From assembly GCA_036499165.1 (NCBI GenBank), contig DASYEE010000090.1, forward strand, positions 1 through 36,374: a stretch of 36,374 nt of DNA, written 5' to 3'. The notes beneath the pieces were generated by a model, which worked only from the letters and a program-made list of their open reading frames with translations, made no database searches and was not told the origin of the DNA. Numbering within the stretch: position 1 is the stretch's first letter; every line of letters starts with the position of its first letter. Source of the stretch: Galbitalea sp036499165 (lineage in GTDB: Bacteria > Actinomycetota > Actinomycetes > Actinomycetales > Microbacteriaceae). A program made the position numbers and the translations under genes. Shown one piece after another: positions 7,089 through 17,000 of this stretch.

Positions 7089-8467
7089 CTGAACTCGTCG
7101 AGCGCACTCAGCTCTTCCGCCACAAGGAACGCGAGTTCAAGCGACTGCATGTGGTTGAGGCGCGGATCGCACAGCGACTCGTACCTGGTCGCGAGGTCTG
7201 CCTCATCAATCTGCTCTGAACCGCCGAGGCACTCCGTCACGTCGTCGCCGGTCAGCTCGATGTGGATGCCGCCCGGGTAGGTTCCCGCGGCGCGGTGTGC
7301 CTCGAAGAATCCCTTGACCTCGTCGACGATGTCATCGAAACGGCGAGTCTTGTAGCCGGTCGGAGTGGTCAGGCCGTTGCCGTGCATGGGATCCGTGATC
7401 CACAGGGGGTTAGCGTCCAGCGCCTTGACCGCGTCGAGGAGCGGCGGCAGGGCATCCCGAACCTTGCCTGCCCCCATGCGCGCGACGAAGGTGAGGCGGC
7501 CGGGTTCGCGGTCAGGGTCGAGCTTGTCGATCAGTTCTTCCATCACCTCGGGAGTCGTCGATGGGCCAAGCTTCACGCCGATGGGATTGCGGATCCGGCT
7601 GAAGTAATCGACGTGCGCGCCGTCGAGGGCCCTGGTTCGTTCGCCGATCCAGACGAAGTGGGCTGAGGTGTTGACCGGGGTGCCGTTGCGAGAATCGATT
7701 CTCGTCATCGGGCGCTCATAGTCCATCAGGAGGCCCTCGTGGCTCGAGTAGAACTCGACTCGCTTGAGCTCATCGAAGTCGGCACCTGCCGCCTCCATGA
7801 AGCGGATCGCCTTATCGATCTCGCCCGCGAGCTTCTCGTAGCGGTGGTTGGCCGGGTTCGAGGCGAAACCTCGGTTCCAGCTGTGGACCTGGCGGAGGTC
7901 TGCGAACCCGCCCTGTGTGAACGCCCGGATGAGGTTCAGCGTCGACGCCGCGGTGTGGTAGCCCTGTACCAGTCTTCGCGGGTCGGCCTCGCGCGACTCC
8001 GGTGTGAAGTCATAGCCATTCACGATGTCGCCGCGGTATGCGGGCAGGGTCACGTCGCCGCGAGTTTCCGTGTCGCTCGAGCGGGGCTTCGCGAACTGCC
8101 CCGCCATGCGACCCATCTTCACGATGGGCATCGATGCGCCGTAGGTGAGCACCACGGCCATCTGCAGGATGGTCTTGACGCGATTGCGGATGGCCTCGGC
8201 AGTTGCCCCGGCGAAGGTCTCAGCGCAGTCTCCACCCTGCAGCAGGAATGCCTCACCGCGTGCCGCCTTCGCAAGACGTTCACGAAGGATATCGACCTCA
8301 CCCGCGAAGACCAGCGGGGGCAATGTCGCGATCTCGGCGCTGGCCGCGGCCACGGCATCCTTGTCTGGCCACGCCGGCTGCTGGCTGATCGGCAATGTGC
8401 GCCAGTGGTCGAGACCAGCGATCACGGCAGGATCGGCGGCGACGATGGTCTCGGACGAATCTGGCAC
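7085..8467 (-). CDS. aroG: Class II 3-deoxy-D-arabino-heptulosonate-7-phosphate (DAHP) synthase
   Basis: The enzyme condenses phosphoenolpyruvate and erythrose 4-phosphate, the first step of the shikimate pathway to aromatic amino acids. At 460 residues it has the full length of actinobacterial class II enzymes. Landmarks are LLQGGDCAETF (Cys81, metal ligand), KMGRMAGQFAKPRS, VEFYSSHEGLLMDYE, and WITDPMHGNG with the metal-binding His. The GTG start at 8467 has AAGGA five bases upstream. It probably forms a leftward operon with the acyltransferase gene (60-base gap) and the ROK kinase gene. Its stop codon shares bases with the convergent pknL stop. Confidence 0.96.
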   Translation of the reverse strand: MPDSSETIVAADPAVIAGLDHWRTLPISQQPAWPDKDAVAAASAEIATLPPLVFAGEVDILRERLAKAARGEAFLLQGGDCAETFAGATAEAIRNRVKTILQMAVVLTYGASMPIVKMGRMAGQFAKPRSSDTETRGDVTLPAYRGDIVNGYDFTPESREADPRRLVQGYHTAASTLNLIRAFTQGGFADLRQVHSWNRGFASNPANHRYEKLAGEIDKAIRFMEAAGADFDELKRVEFYSSHEGLLMDYERPMTRIDSRNGTPVNTSAHFVWIGERTRALDGAHVDYFSRIRNPIGVKLGPSTTPEVMEELIDKLDPDREPGRLTFVARMGAGKVRDALPPLLDAVKALDANPLWITDPMHGNGLTTPTGYKTRRFDDIVDEVKGFFEAHRAAGTYPGGIHIELTGDDVTECLGGSEQIDEADLATRYESLCDPRLNHMQSLELAFLVAEELSALDEFS

Positions 8468-8527
8468 GGGAGTCCTTGGGAGCTGTGTTGAGACGGGGTG
8501 CGGGGCGAAAAAGGCCCGACCACGAGC

Positions 8528-9214
8528 CTACCGGAGCGCCGCAGCCTTCTCTTTGACCGACGATGCGTACACGTCCACGTACTCCTGGCCGCTCAGCCTG
8601 GTGAGTTCGTACATGATCTCGTCCGTGATCGAGCGAAGCACGAATCGATCGCCCTCGAGTCCGTGGAAGCGAGAGAAATCGAGGGGCTCGCCGAAGATGG
8701 TGCCCACCCGGCGCACCTTCGGAATCTTCGTTCCTGCAGGCATGATCTTTTCGGTGTCGATCATGACAACGGGCACGACAGGCACCCCACCCTCGAGGAT
8801 CATGCGCGCGACGCCCGTGCGCCCACGGTACATCCGACCGTCCGGGCTCCTGGTGCCCTCCGGATAGATACCCAACTGTTCGCCGCGAGCCAGTGCGGCG
8901 AGGCCGGTGTTCAGCGACGCCTCGGAGGCCTTCCCGCCGGACCGGTCGATCGGCAGCATCCCCGTGCCCTTGAAGAAGGTCTTCGATACGAAGCCCTTGA
9001 AGCCCTTCATGTGCCAGTAGTCGCTCTTCGCGAGGAAGTAGATGCGCCGGTCCAGCACGAGAGGCAGGAAGACGGAGTCGATGAACGAGAGGTGATTGCC
9101 CGCAAAGATCACTGCGCCGTGCTTCGGAATATTGTCACGCCCGATGACCCATGGCCTGAAGACCGTGAGAAGGAGGGGTCCGAAGATCAGGTTCTTGAAG
9201 AACCAGTACACCAT
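8528..9214 (-). CDS. 1-acyl-sn-glycerol-3-phosphate acyltransferase-like protein (PlsC family)
   Basis: PlsC-family enzymes transfer an acyl chain to lysophosphatidic acid or related acceptors at the membrane. The 228-residue protein has the acceptor motif NHLSFID (His41, Asp46), a GTGMLPIDRSGG segment, and YPEGTRSPDG (about 117-126), which binds the phosphate. A hydrophobic N-terminus (about 5-20) fits membrane association. I start at ATG 9214, preceded by GAAAGG at 10 bases; in-frame sequence further upstream is coding for the ROK gene in another frame. It corresponds in position to Rv2182c in mycobacteria. The exact acceptor (lysophosphatidate or a glycolipid) is not determined by sequence. 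Confidence 0.92.
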   Translation of the reverse strand: MVYWFFKNLIFGPLLLTVFRPWVIGRDNIPKHGAVIFAGNHLSFIDSVFLPLVLDRRIYFLAKSDYWHMKGFKGFVSKTFFKGTGMLPIDRSGGKASEASLNTGLAALARGEQLGIYPEGTRSPDGRMYRGRTGVARMILEGGVPVVPVVMIDTEKIMPAGTKIPKVRRVGTIFGEPLDFSRFHGLEGDRFVLRSITDEIMYELTRLSGQEYVDVYASSVKEKAAALR

Positions 9215-9269
9215 GAGGGGTAGACCTTTCGGACGGCGGTATCCCAGCCTAACTTGCCACGTGTGATTC

Positions 9270-10217
9270 TTAGCGGGATTGTGCGTGAATGCGAGCGAGA
9301 TCGGCCGCGCCGACGACCCCGGCGTTGTTGACGAGTTCGGCGGTCGCGAATTTCGGCTCCGGGTGATACCCCCGCGCAGGCAGGTGCGAGAGGAACGACT
9401 CGCGGATGGGCTCGAGCAGGCGCTCCCCCGCGACGGCCACGCCGCCGCCGAACACGAAGACCTGCGGATCGAGGACAGCGGAGAGGCTCGCGCACGCGGC
9501 TCCAAGCCAGCTTCCGAGCTCTCGAAGCGCCTGCAGCGCGCCAGGATCGTCGTCAGAGATCAGCGCACCAACCTGCTCGCCCGTTAGTGTGCCCGTTTCG
9601 CTGCGGGCCTCGGCCAGCGCGAGTCCGATGCCGCCGACATCGGCGATCGCGTTCGCCATCCTGAGGAGCGCCCGACCGGACCCGTACTGTTCGATGCAGC
9701 CGCGAGCGCCACAGCCGCACGGAAGACCGTCGGGCACAACGCGCAGGTGCCCGATTTCGGCTCCCGCACCGAACCCGCCACGGAACAGGCGATCTTCCGT
9801 GACGATGGCGCCGCCGACGCCTGTGCCGATCGTCAGCATCGTCATGTCGCTGTAGAGGCGGCCAGCGCCGAATCGGAACTCGGCCCACCCTGCCGCATTG
9901 GCGTCGTTGTCGATGGTGATGTCGAGGTCGACACGCTCCTGGAGTCGAGCTCGAAACGGCTCGTTGCGCCAGCTGATGTTCGGTGCGTAGTAGACGGTCG
10001 ACTGGGCGGCGTCGATGAAGCCGGCCGCAGCGACTCCTGCCGCGGTTACCTCACTTCCAGCGGCGAGGCGTTCGATCATTCCTGCGACAGTGTCGACGAT
10101 CGCCGTCGCGTCGCCCGCGGGCGTCGGATTGCGCTCTTCCGCGACAATCTCCCCCTCGTCGGTCACCAGGGCTCCGGCAATCTTGGTTCCGCCGATGTCG
10201 ATTCCGATGGCATGCAC
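9270..10217 (-). CDS. ROK-family sugar kinase, probably glucokinase
   Basis: ROK kinases phosphorylate sugars, here most likely glucose to glucose 6-phosphate. The 315-residue protein has the ATP phosphate loop GIDIGGTKIAG, the second phosphate motif TIGTGVGGAI, and the ROK signature with the zinc site (EIGHLRVVPDGLPCGCGARG followed by CIEQYGSG). Key His, Glu and all four zinc-site cysteines or His positions appear present. There is no N-terminal DNA-binding domain, so it is an enzyme rather than a repressor. GTG 10217 gives the family-typical start just before the phosphate loop. It lacks a Shine-Dalgarno sequence, but TAAACT lies eight bases upstream. Probably the first gene of a leftward set with the acyltransferase and aroG genes. 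Confidence 0.92.
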   Translation of the reverse strand: MHAIGIDIGGTKIAGALVTDEGEIVAEERNPTPAGDATAIVDTVAGMIERLAAGSEVTAAGVAAAGFIDAAQSTVYYAPNISWRNEPFRARLQERVDLDITIDNDANAAGWAEFRFGAGRLYSDMTMLTIGTGVGGAIVTEDRLFRGGFGAGAEIGHLRVVPDGLPCGCGARGCIEQYGSGRALLRMANAIADVGGIGLALAEARSETGTLTGEQVGALISDDDPGALQALRELGSWLGAACASLSAVLDPQVFVFGGGVAVAGERLLEPIRESFLSHLPARGYHPEPKFATAELVNNAGVVGAADLARIHAQSR

Positions 10218-10225
10218 GAGAGTCG

Positions 10226-10231
10226 AGTTTA
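10226..10231 (-). promoter_or_regulatory. Candidate -10 box of the ROK kinase gene
   Basis: TAAACT on the minus strand ends eight bases before the GTG at 10217. No -35 match and no Shine-Dalgarno sequence, so a leaderless or near-leaderless mRNA is possible. Confidence 0.35.
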
Positions 10232-10329
10232 GTGAAGCAAAGATGGCGGGGCGCACCCGCGCCCAACCGACTGCCCCCTGGCTCCGGATAGAGTGTGATG
10301 AATGATCTACCGGTGCCGAGGGAGTTACC

Positions 10330-12138
10330 GTGAAGCAATTTGATATGCCAGCAGCCGTTCCGGCCGATCCGGAGGCCAACGCGACGGACCTCCTCGTGAA
10401 CCGGGTGAACGAGACACCGGACCTCGCTCTTTTCTCCCTGCCCGAGAGCGACGGCACGTGGAAAGACGTGAGCGCGAGCGAGTTTCTCGAGCAGGTTCGA
10501 GCGCTGGCCAAGGGCTTCGTGGCCGCAGGAATCCAGCCAGGCGACAAGATCGGCATGATGTGCCGGACTCGTTACGAGTGGAGCCTCATCGATTTCGCGG
10601 TGTGGTTCGCTGGTGCGGTGCTTGTTCCCGTCTACGAGACCTCGTCGCCCAGCCAGATCCACTGGGATCTCTCCGACTCCGGTTCGATCGCGATGATCAC
10701 CGAGAACGCCGACCACTTCAACCGATTTGATGAGGTCCACGCCGACCTGCCGAACGTTGCAACCGTCTGGCGCCTCGACACCGGAATGGTCTCGAAGCTG
10801 ACTGCATCCGGCGTCGGCGTCGAGGATGCGGAGATCGACCGCAGGCGCGTTCTCGCCAAGGGATCCGACATCGCAACCCTCATCTACACCGCGGGCACGA
10901 CGGGCCGACCGAAAGGCTGCGTGCTCACCCACTCGAACTTCGTCGAGCTCTCGCGCAATGCGATGGCCGCGATCCCGGAGGTCGTCCACCCCGGATCCAG
11001 CACGCTGCTGTTCGTCACGATGGCGCACGTGTTCGCGCGATTCATCGCCGTCATGGCCGTGCACGGCGGAGTGAAGGTCGGCCATCAGGCCGACACCAGC
11101 CAGCTGCTGCCGGCCATGGCGTCGTTCAAGCCAAACTTCCTGCTCGCTGTGCCCCGCGTCTTCGAGAAGGTCTACAACTCGTCGGAGCAGAAAGCGGAGG
11201 GCGATGGCCGCGGCAAGATCTTCCGCAAGGCGGCGGATGTGGCGATCGCGCACTCGAAGGCCCTTGATGCGGGTTCGGTGCCGCTGGGGCTGAAGCTCCA
11301 GTTCGCCCTGTTCGACCGTCTCGTGCTCTCGAAGATCCGTGCGGCGCTCGGCGGCAACGTCAAGTACGCGGTCTCAGGTTCAGCGCCTCTCGGCCTTCGG
11401 CTCGGTCACTTCTACCGCAGCCTCGGAATCACGATCCTCGAGGGCTACGGTCTGACCGAGACAACGGCGCCGCTCACCGTGAACCTTCCGTCGAACTTCA
11501 AGATCGGAAAGGTCGGGCCACCGCTGCCCGGCGTCTCTGTGCGAATCGCGGATGACGGCGAGATCCAGGGCAAGGGAATCGACATCTTTGCCGGTTACTG
11601 GAACAACGAACAGGCGACGAAAGACACCTTCGACGGCGAGTGGTTCCGCACGGGGGACATCGGCGAACTCGATGACGAAGGCTACCTGACCATCACGGGA
11701 CGCAAGAAAGAAATCATCGTGACGGCTGGCGGCAAGAACGTTGCTCCCGCAGCGCTCGAGGATCCGATCAGGGCGAATCCGATCATCAGCCAGGTCGTCG
11801 TCGTCGGCGAACAGAAGCCGTTCATCGCGGCTCTCGTCACGCTGGACACCGAGATGCTGCCGGCGTGGCTGAAGAACTGTGGCCAGGACCCGAAGCTCAC
11901 CCTCGCCGAGGCGTCGGTTAATCCCGTCGTGATCGCCGAGGTCCAGAAGGCGGTGGACGCCGCCAACAAGGGTGTCTCACGGGCAGAGTCGATTCGGAAG
12001 TTCCAGATCCTCGACGCGGACCTCACGGAAGACAGCGGACACCTCACGCCGAAGCTGAGCATCAAGCGAACCGTGATCCTGAAGGACTTCTCCGACATCA
12101 TCGACGAGATGTACGCCGGCGCTCCCGTTTCGGCCTAG
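10330..12138 (+). CDS. Long-chain fatty acid-CoA ligase (AMP-dependent), FadD15-like
   Basis: The enzyme activates fatty acids to acyl-adenylate and then acyl-CoA. The 602 residues show the adenylate-forming motifs: P-loop YTAGTTGRPKG (about 186-196, Ala replacing the more usual Ser), GYGLTETTAP, and the hinge region WFRTGDIGELDDEGYLTITG followed by RKKEIIVTAGGKNVAP. GTG 10330 has GAGGGAG five bases upstream. The length and the family resemble mycobacterial FadD15 (Rv2187), which lies in the same chromosomal neighbourhood. The gene is divergent from the ROK kinase gene (112-base gap). Its TAG stop overlaps the deformylase stop on the other strand. Confidence 0.94.
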   Translation: MKQFDMPAAVPADPEANATDLLVNRVNETPDLALFSLPESDGTWKDVSASEFLEQVRALAKGFVAAGIQPGDKIGMMCRTRYEWSLIDFAVWFAGAVLVPVYETSSPSQIHWDLSDSGSIAMITENADHFNRFDEVHADLPNVATVWRLDTGMVSKLTASGVGVEDAEIDRRRVLAKGSDIATLIYTAGTTGRPKGCVLTHSNFVELSRNAMAAIPEVVHPGSSTLLFVTMAHVFARFIAVMAVHGGVKVGHQADTSQLLPAMASFKPNFLLAVPRVFEKVYNSSEQKAEGDGRGKIFRKAADVAIAHSKALDAGSVPLGLKLQFALFDRLVLSKIRAALGGNVKYAVSGSAPLGLRLGHFYRSLGITILEGYGLTETTAPLTVNLPSNFKIGKVGPPLPGVSVRIADDGEIQGKGIDIFAGYWNNEQATKDTFDGEWFRTGDIGELDDEGYLTITGRKKEIIVTAGGKNVAPAALEDPIRANPIISQVVVVGEQKPFIAALVTLDTEMLPAWLKNCGQDPKLTLAEASVNPVVIAEVQKAVDAANKGVSRAESIRKFQILDADLTEDSGHLTPKLSIKRTVILKDFSDIIDEMYAGAPVSA

Positions 12139-12626
12139 TACCAGGGGGCAGAGCGGATCGCGCGCATCGCCTCGCGCTTGACCTCCGGGTCGAGTCCCTC
12201 GATGTAGAGATGCCCGTCCAGGTGGTCTGTCTCGTGCTGCAGCGCTTGCGCAAGAACGCCGTCGCCAGAGATCTCGATTGGCTTGCCTGAGATATCGATG
12301 CCGGTGACCGTCGCCCGCGGATAGCGCCTGCGGGGGAAATAGAAGCCGGGGACACTGAGACAGCCCTCCTCGACCAACTCCGGTTCACCCGATAGTTCGG
12401 TGATGACCGGGTTCAGGATGTATCCGACCTTGCCGTCGACGTTGTAGCTGAAGGCCCTGAGACCGACCCCGATCTGATTGGCGGCAAGCCCAGCTCGCCC
12501 GGGAATCTTTACCGTCTCGAGGAGGTCATCGACCAGGCCACGGACGCGCTTGTCGCCGGGCACGATCGGATCGCAGGTCGATCGGAGAACGGGGTCGCCG
12601 AAGAGCCTGATCTGTCGTTCTGTCAT
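12135..12626 (-). CDS. def: Peptide deformylase
   Basis: Removes the formyl group from the N-terminal methionine of new proteins. The 163-residue protein has motif 1 as RAGLAANQ (44-51; many family members have Gly at the first position), motif 2 EGCLS (87-91) with the metal-binding Cys89, and motif 3 HETDH (131-135) with two metal His and the catalytic Glu132. The gene is nine bases behind the ParA/MinD-like gene and probably shares its mRNA. Many actinobacteria carry more than one def, so this may not be the only copy. Confidence 0.96.
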   Translation of the reverse strand: MTERQIRLFGDPVLRSTCDPIVPGDKRVRGLVDDLLETVKIPGRAGLAANQIGVGLRAFSYNVDGKVGYILNPVITELSGEPELVEEGCLSVPGFYFPRRRYPRATVTGIDISGKPIEISGDGVLAQALQHETDHLDGHLYIEGLDPEVKREAMRAIRSAPWY

Positions 12627-12635
12627 GGATGCCTG

Positions 12636-13964
12636 TCAGACCTCTCGCCGTGCAGGCAGTCCATCGACAACGAGAGCGGCAAGCTCTCGCGCGGAGTTTT
12701 TCGTCAGGGGCTTCAGATCGCGGTAGCTGACCACCGATCCAGCAGCAAGCTGCGGGTCGTACGGAATCTTGACGACATCGCGGACCCGCGACGCGAAGTG
12801 TGCCTCGATCTCGTCGAGCTTGACCAGGTTGGTGCCCTGGGTCGCCGTGTTGAGCGCCACGATGGCATTACGCACGAGCTCGCCGTACCCGTTCGCCTCG
12901 AGCCAGGTAAGCGTCTCAGATGCGAGGCGCGCCTCGTCGACGCTGCCGCCGGAGACGATCACGACGGAGTCCGCGCGCTGCAGCGTCGCATGCATGACGG
13001 AGTGCACGATGCCTGTTCCGCAGTCGGTCAGTGCGATCGAGTAGTAGCGCGCGGTGAGGTCCGCTACGACGTTGTAGTCGTCTTCGTCGAAGGCCTCCGA
13101 CAGCAAAGGATCGGTGTCGGAGGCGAGGATGTCGAGCCGCGTCTCATCGCGGGAGACGAGCTCGCTGAAATCGTTGAAAGTGCTGATCGAGGCCGCTTTT
13201 GTGACCACATCTCGAACGGTGGCTCTTGTCTGCTTGTTGACGCGCTCAGCGAGGGTCCCGCGGTCGGGGTTGGCGTCGATCGCGATGACGCGATCGTCAC
13301 GCACGTCGGCGAGGGCCATCCCCAGCAGAGCCGTCACCGTTGTCTTGCCCACACCACCCTTGCGCGTGAGCACAGGCACGAACCGTGTTCCACCCTCGAA
13401 CTGTTTGGTGATCCGGACATCCACCAGCTTGCGCGCTCGAACCTTTGCGGAGTCGCCAAGGTTCACGCCTTGGAAGGTGATTCCGTAGACGAATCGCGCC
13501 CAGCGCCCCTCCGGTGGCGTTCGACCCTTTTTGCGGATGTCGATGAGTCGGTCAGCAGTCAGCATCGCCGCAGACTCAGGCGAATGCGCAGTCTCGCCGC
13601 GCAGGCGATCACGGCGCGTAACGGGGGTGTCATGTCCTGGCAGTTCTGGAACGACCGGCTGGCTCTTACGCTCGGCTTCGTCGGCAGGTGACATCGGAAC
13701 AGCCACAACGGTGATGGAGGTCGTGCCGGCCTGGCCGTCGTCGACTCCCCCGGGATTTACCGGAACGTCATGGATGGCTACGGCAACCTCGTCGTCCGGG
13801 GCCGCGTGCACCGTGGCTGGGAGGTCGACGTTGATCTTCCTCACGGCCTCCGGGTCGAGCAGCTGCGTTGTCGCGTCGCGGCGACCACGGTGCGCGAGTT
13901 CGGCGCGCGGCTGACGCCGGTCCGGATCCTCGGGGGTTGGATCCTCATTGCGCTGTGTAACCAA
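12636..13964 (-). CDS. ParA/MinD-like ATPase with a long N-terminal extension
   Basis: A deviant-Walker P-loop ATPase of the ParA/MinD class, 442 residues. The first 190 or so residues are hydrophilic, acidic/Pro-rich and probably disordered, ending in a basic, aromatic stretch. The ATPase domain follows: RKGGVGKTTV (about 201-210), VIAIDANPDRGTL (Walker A' region), and TDCGTGI (Walker B region). Similar proteins in actinobacteria are labelled MinD-like and are often linked to secretion or partitioning; no function can be assigned here. The start is TTG at 13964, with AAGGA eight bases upstream; no better in-frame start is visible. Lies between pyc (69-base gap) and def (nine bases). Confidence 0.82.
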   Translation of the reverse strand: MVTQRNEDPTPEDPDRRQPRAELAHRGRRDATTQLLDPEAVRKINVDLPATVHAAPDDEVAVAIHDVPVNPGGVDDGQAGTTSITVVAVPMSPADEAERKSQPVVPELPGHDTPVTRRDRLRGETAHSPESAAMLTADRLIDIRKKGRTPPEGRWARFVYGITFQGVNLGDSAKVRARKLVDVRITKQFEGGTRFVPVLTRKGGVGKTTVTALLGMALADVRDDRVIAIDANPDRGTLAERVNKQTRATVRDVVTKAASISTFNDFSELVSRDETRLDILASDTDPLLSEAFDEDDYNVVADLTARYYSIALTDCGTGIVHSVMHATLQRADSVVIVSGGSVDEARLASETLTWLEANGYGELVRNAIVALNTATQGTNLVKLDEIEAHFASRVRDVVKIPYDPQLAAGSVVSYRDLKPLTKNSARELAALVVDGLPARREV

Positions 13965-14033
13965 AACGGTTGTCCTTTTCGGTGATCGATTGCCAAGCTT
14001 AGCAACGAGGCGTGCAGATCATCCGAGTCGTCC

Positions 14034-17000
14034 TCAACCAACCTCGATGATGAGATCGCCCGCATCCACCTGTTGGGTCTTCGGAATGGCGACGCGACGC
14101 ACGGTTCCAGCGACCGGCGACGTTATCGCGGCCTCCATCTTCATGGCCTCGATCGATGCGATCGGCTGGCCCGCCGCAACGGCTGTACCCTCCTCGACCT
14201 GGAGCGTGACCACGCCGGAGAAGGGAGCCGCGATCTGCCCGGGCTTTGACGGATCGGCCTTCTCTGCAGCCTTCGACTGCACTTCGACGCTTCGATCACG
14301 CACAAATACCGGGCGCAGCTGGCCGTTCAGTGTAGCCATGACCGTTCGCATGCCCTTGTCGTCCGCCTCGCCGATGGCCTCGAGACCGACGTAGAGACTG
14401 ACGCCCCGCGCCATCTCGACGACGTGTTCACTGCCCTGCCTGAGCCCGTAGAGGTAGTCCGTCGTGTCGAGTACCGATAGGTCACCGAACATTTCCCGGT
14501 TCTGCTCGAAGATCTTCGTCGGCCCGGCGAACAGCAGGCGGTTGAGCGTGCGCCTGCGCGTGGCCGAGTCGCCGTCGAGGGCCGCGAGATCCTCCGCCGT
14601 GACCGCCTCGACGCCGATCTTCACCGTCCTGCCCTCGAGAACTTTGCTCCTGAACGGCTCCGGCCATCCGCCAGGAAGGTCGCCGAGCTCGCCGGCCATG
14701 AAGCCGATGACAGAGTCGGGGATGTCGTACTTCTGCGGGTTCTGCTCGAAGTCGTCCGGGTCGGCCCCGGCTGCGGCAAGAGCCAGCGCCAGGTCGCCGA
14801 CGACCTTCGACGACGGCGTCACTTTCGGGGGGCGTCCGAGGATCCGGCTGGCCGCCGCATACAGGTCTTCGATCGTCTCGAACTGGTCAGCCAGCCCCAG
14901 CGCGATGGCCTGCTGGCGGAGGTTCGAGAGTTGGCCGCCCGGAATCTCGTGCTTGTAGACCCGGCCGGTCGGCCCAGGAAGCCCTGACTCGAACGGCTTG
15001 TAGACGTGGCGCACTGCCTCCCAGTACGGCTCGAGGTCTGAGACGGCCTGGAGCGAGATTCCGGTGTCGCGACTGGTGTGTGCGAGGGCAGCAACCAGCG
15101 CGGACGCGGAAGGCTGGCTGGTCGTTCCCGCCATCGGCGCGCTCGCGACATCCACGGCGTCCGCCCCGGCCCGCGACGCGGCGAGCAAGGTCGCCAGCTG
15201 TCCACCCGCGGTGTCGTGGGTGTGGACGTGTACCGGAAGGTCGAACCGTTCGCGAAGCGCAGACACCAAAACCTCTGCTGCCTCGGCTCGCAACAGCCCC
15301 GCCATGTCTTTGATCGCGATGATGTGGGCGCCGGTATCGACAATCTGCTCGGCGAGCCGCAGGTAGTAATCGAGCGTGTACAGCGTCTCAGCAGGGTCGA
15401 GGAGGTCTGCCGTGTAGCAGAGTGCGACTTCGGCGACGGTGGTGCCGGTTGCGAGCACAGAGTCGATCGCGGGCTTCATCTGCGATACATCATTGAGCGC
15501 GTCGAAGATCCGGAAGATATCGACCCCGGTGGCTGCGGCCTCCCGCACGAACGCGTCGGTCACCTCGGTCGGGTACGGCGTGTAGCCGACCGTGTTGCGG
15601 CCGCGCAGGAGCATCTGGATGTTGATGTTCGGCAGCGCTTCGCGAAGGGCTGCGAGCCGGTCCCATGGATCCTCCGCGAGGAAGCGCAGCGCAACGTCGT
15701 AGGTCGCACCTCCCCACGCTTCGACCGAAAGCAGTTGGGGGGTCAGGCGCGCGACGTACGGTGCCACTGCGACGAGGTCACGCGTGCGTACGCGCGTCGC
15801 GAGCAGCGACTGGTGCGCGTCTCGCATAGTCGTCTCGGTGACGGCCAGCGCGGTTTGTGCGCGCAGGGCCGCCGCGAATCCGACCGGACCGAGCTCGAGG
15901 AGTCGCTGCCGTGAGCCCTCTGGAGCTGGCGCATCCAGGTCGATCACGGGGAGCTTCAGCGCGGGGTCGATGAGCCCGTCGCCGCTACCGTTCGGCTGGT
16001 TGACGGTGATGTCGGCGAGCCAGTTGAGGACCTTCGTGCCGCGGTCCTTCGACTGGTGCCCACGCACAAGCCACGGACGTTCCTCGATGAAGGAGGTGCT
16101 CAGGTCGCCCGCCGCGAAGTCCGGGTCTTCAAGGACCGCCTGCAGGAATGGGATGTTCGTGGTGACGCCGCGCAGGCGGAATTCGGCGAGCCCGCGCTTG
16201 GCGCGAGTGACCGCGGCGGTGAAGTCGCGACCGCGGCAGGTCATCTTCACGAGCATCGAGTCGAAGTGCGGCGAAATCTGCGCACCGGAACTGACGGTGC
16301 CGCCGTCGAGTCGAATTCCAGCACCACCGGGGGAACGGTAGGTCGTGATCTTGCCTGTGTCCGGTCGGAATCCCGCAGCGGGGTCCTCCGTCGTGATGCG
16401 GCACTGGAGTGCGGCACCGCGCAGGTGCAGGTCCTGCTGCTGAAGCCCGAGTTCCGCCAGCGTTTGACCCGCGGCGATCCGCATTTGCGATTGAACGAGA
16501 TCGACATCGGTGACCTCTTCCGTCACCGTGTGCTCGACCTGGATCCGCGGGTTCATTTCGATGAAGAAATGCTTCCCCTTGCGCTCCCCTACGGTGTCGA
16601 GCAGGAACTCGACGGTGCCGGCATTCTCGTAGTGGATCGACCGGGCGAACGCGATTGCGTCGCGGTACATGGCCTGACGGATGCTCTCGTCGAGGTTCGG
16701 CGCCGGCGCGATCTCCACGACCTTCTGGTGCCTGCGCTGGATCGAGCAGTCGCGCTCGAACAGGTGCACCGTCTCGCCCGTCGCGTCTGCGAGGATCTGC
16801 ACCTCGATGTGCCTCGGGCGTACGACCGCCTGCTCGAGGAACATCGTCGGGTCGCCGAAAGCGCTGTCGGCCTCGCGCATCGCGGCCTCGAGAGCCTCGC
16901 GCAGGTCTTCCTTCTTTTCGACCCGGCGCATCCCGCGACCGCCACCTCCCGCGACCGCCTTCGCAAAGATGGGGAACCCGATGCTTTCCGCTCCTGCGAG

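Noticed and set aside
8528..9505. A longer acyltransferase (325 codons)
   Set aside because: The first 97 residues come from sequence that codes for the ROK kinase in another frame. The family-typical start is ATG 9214.
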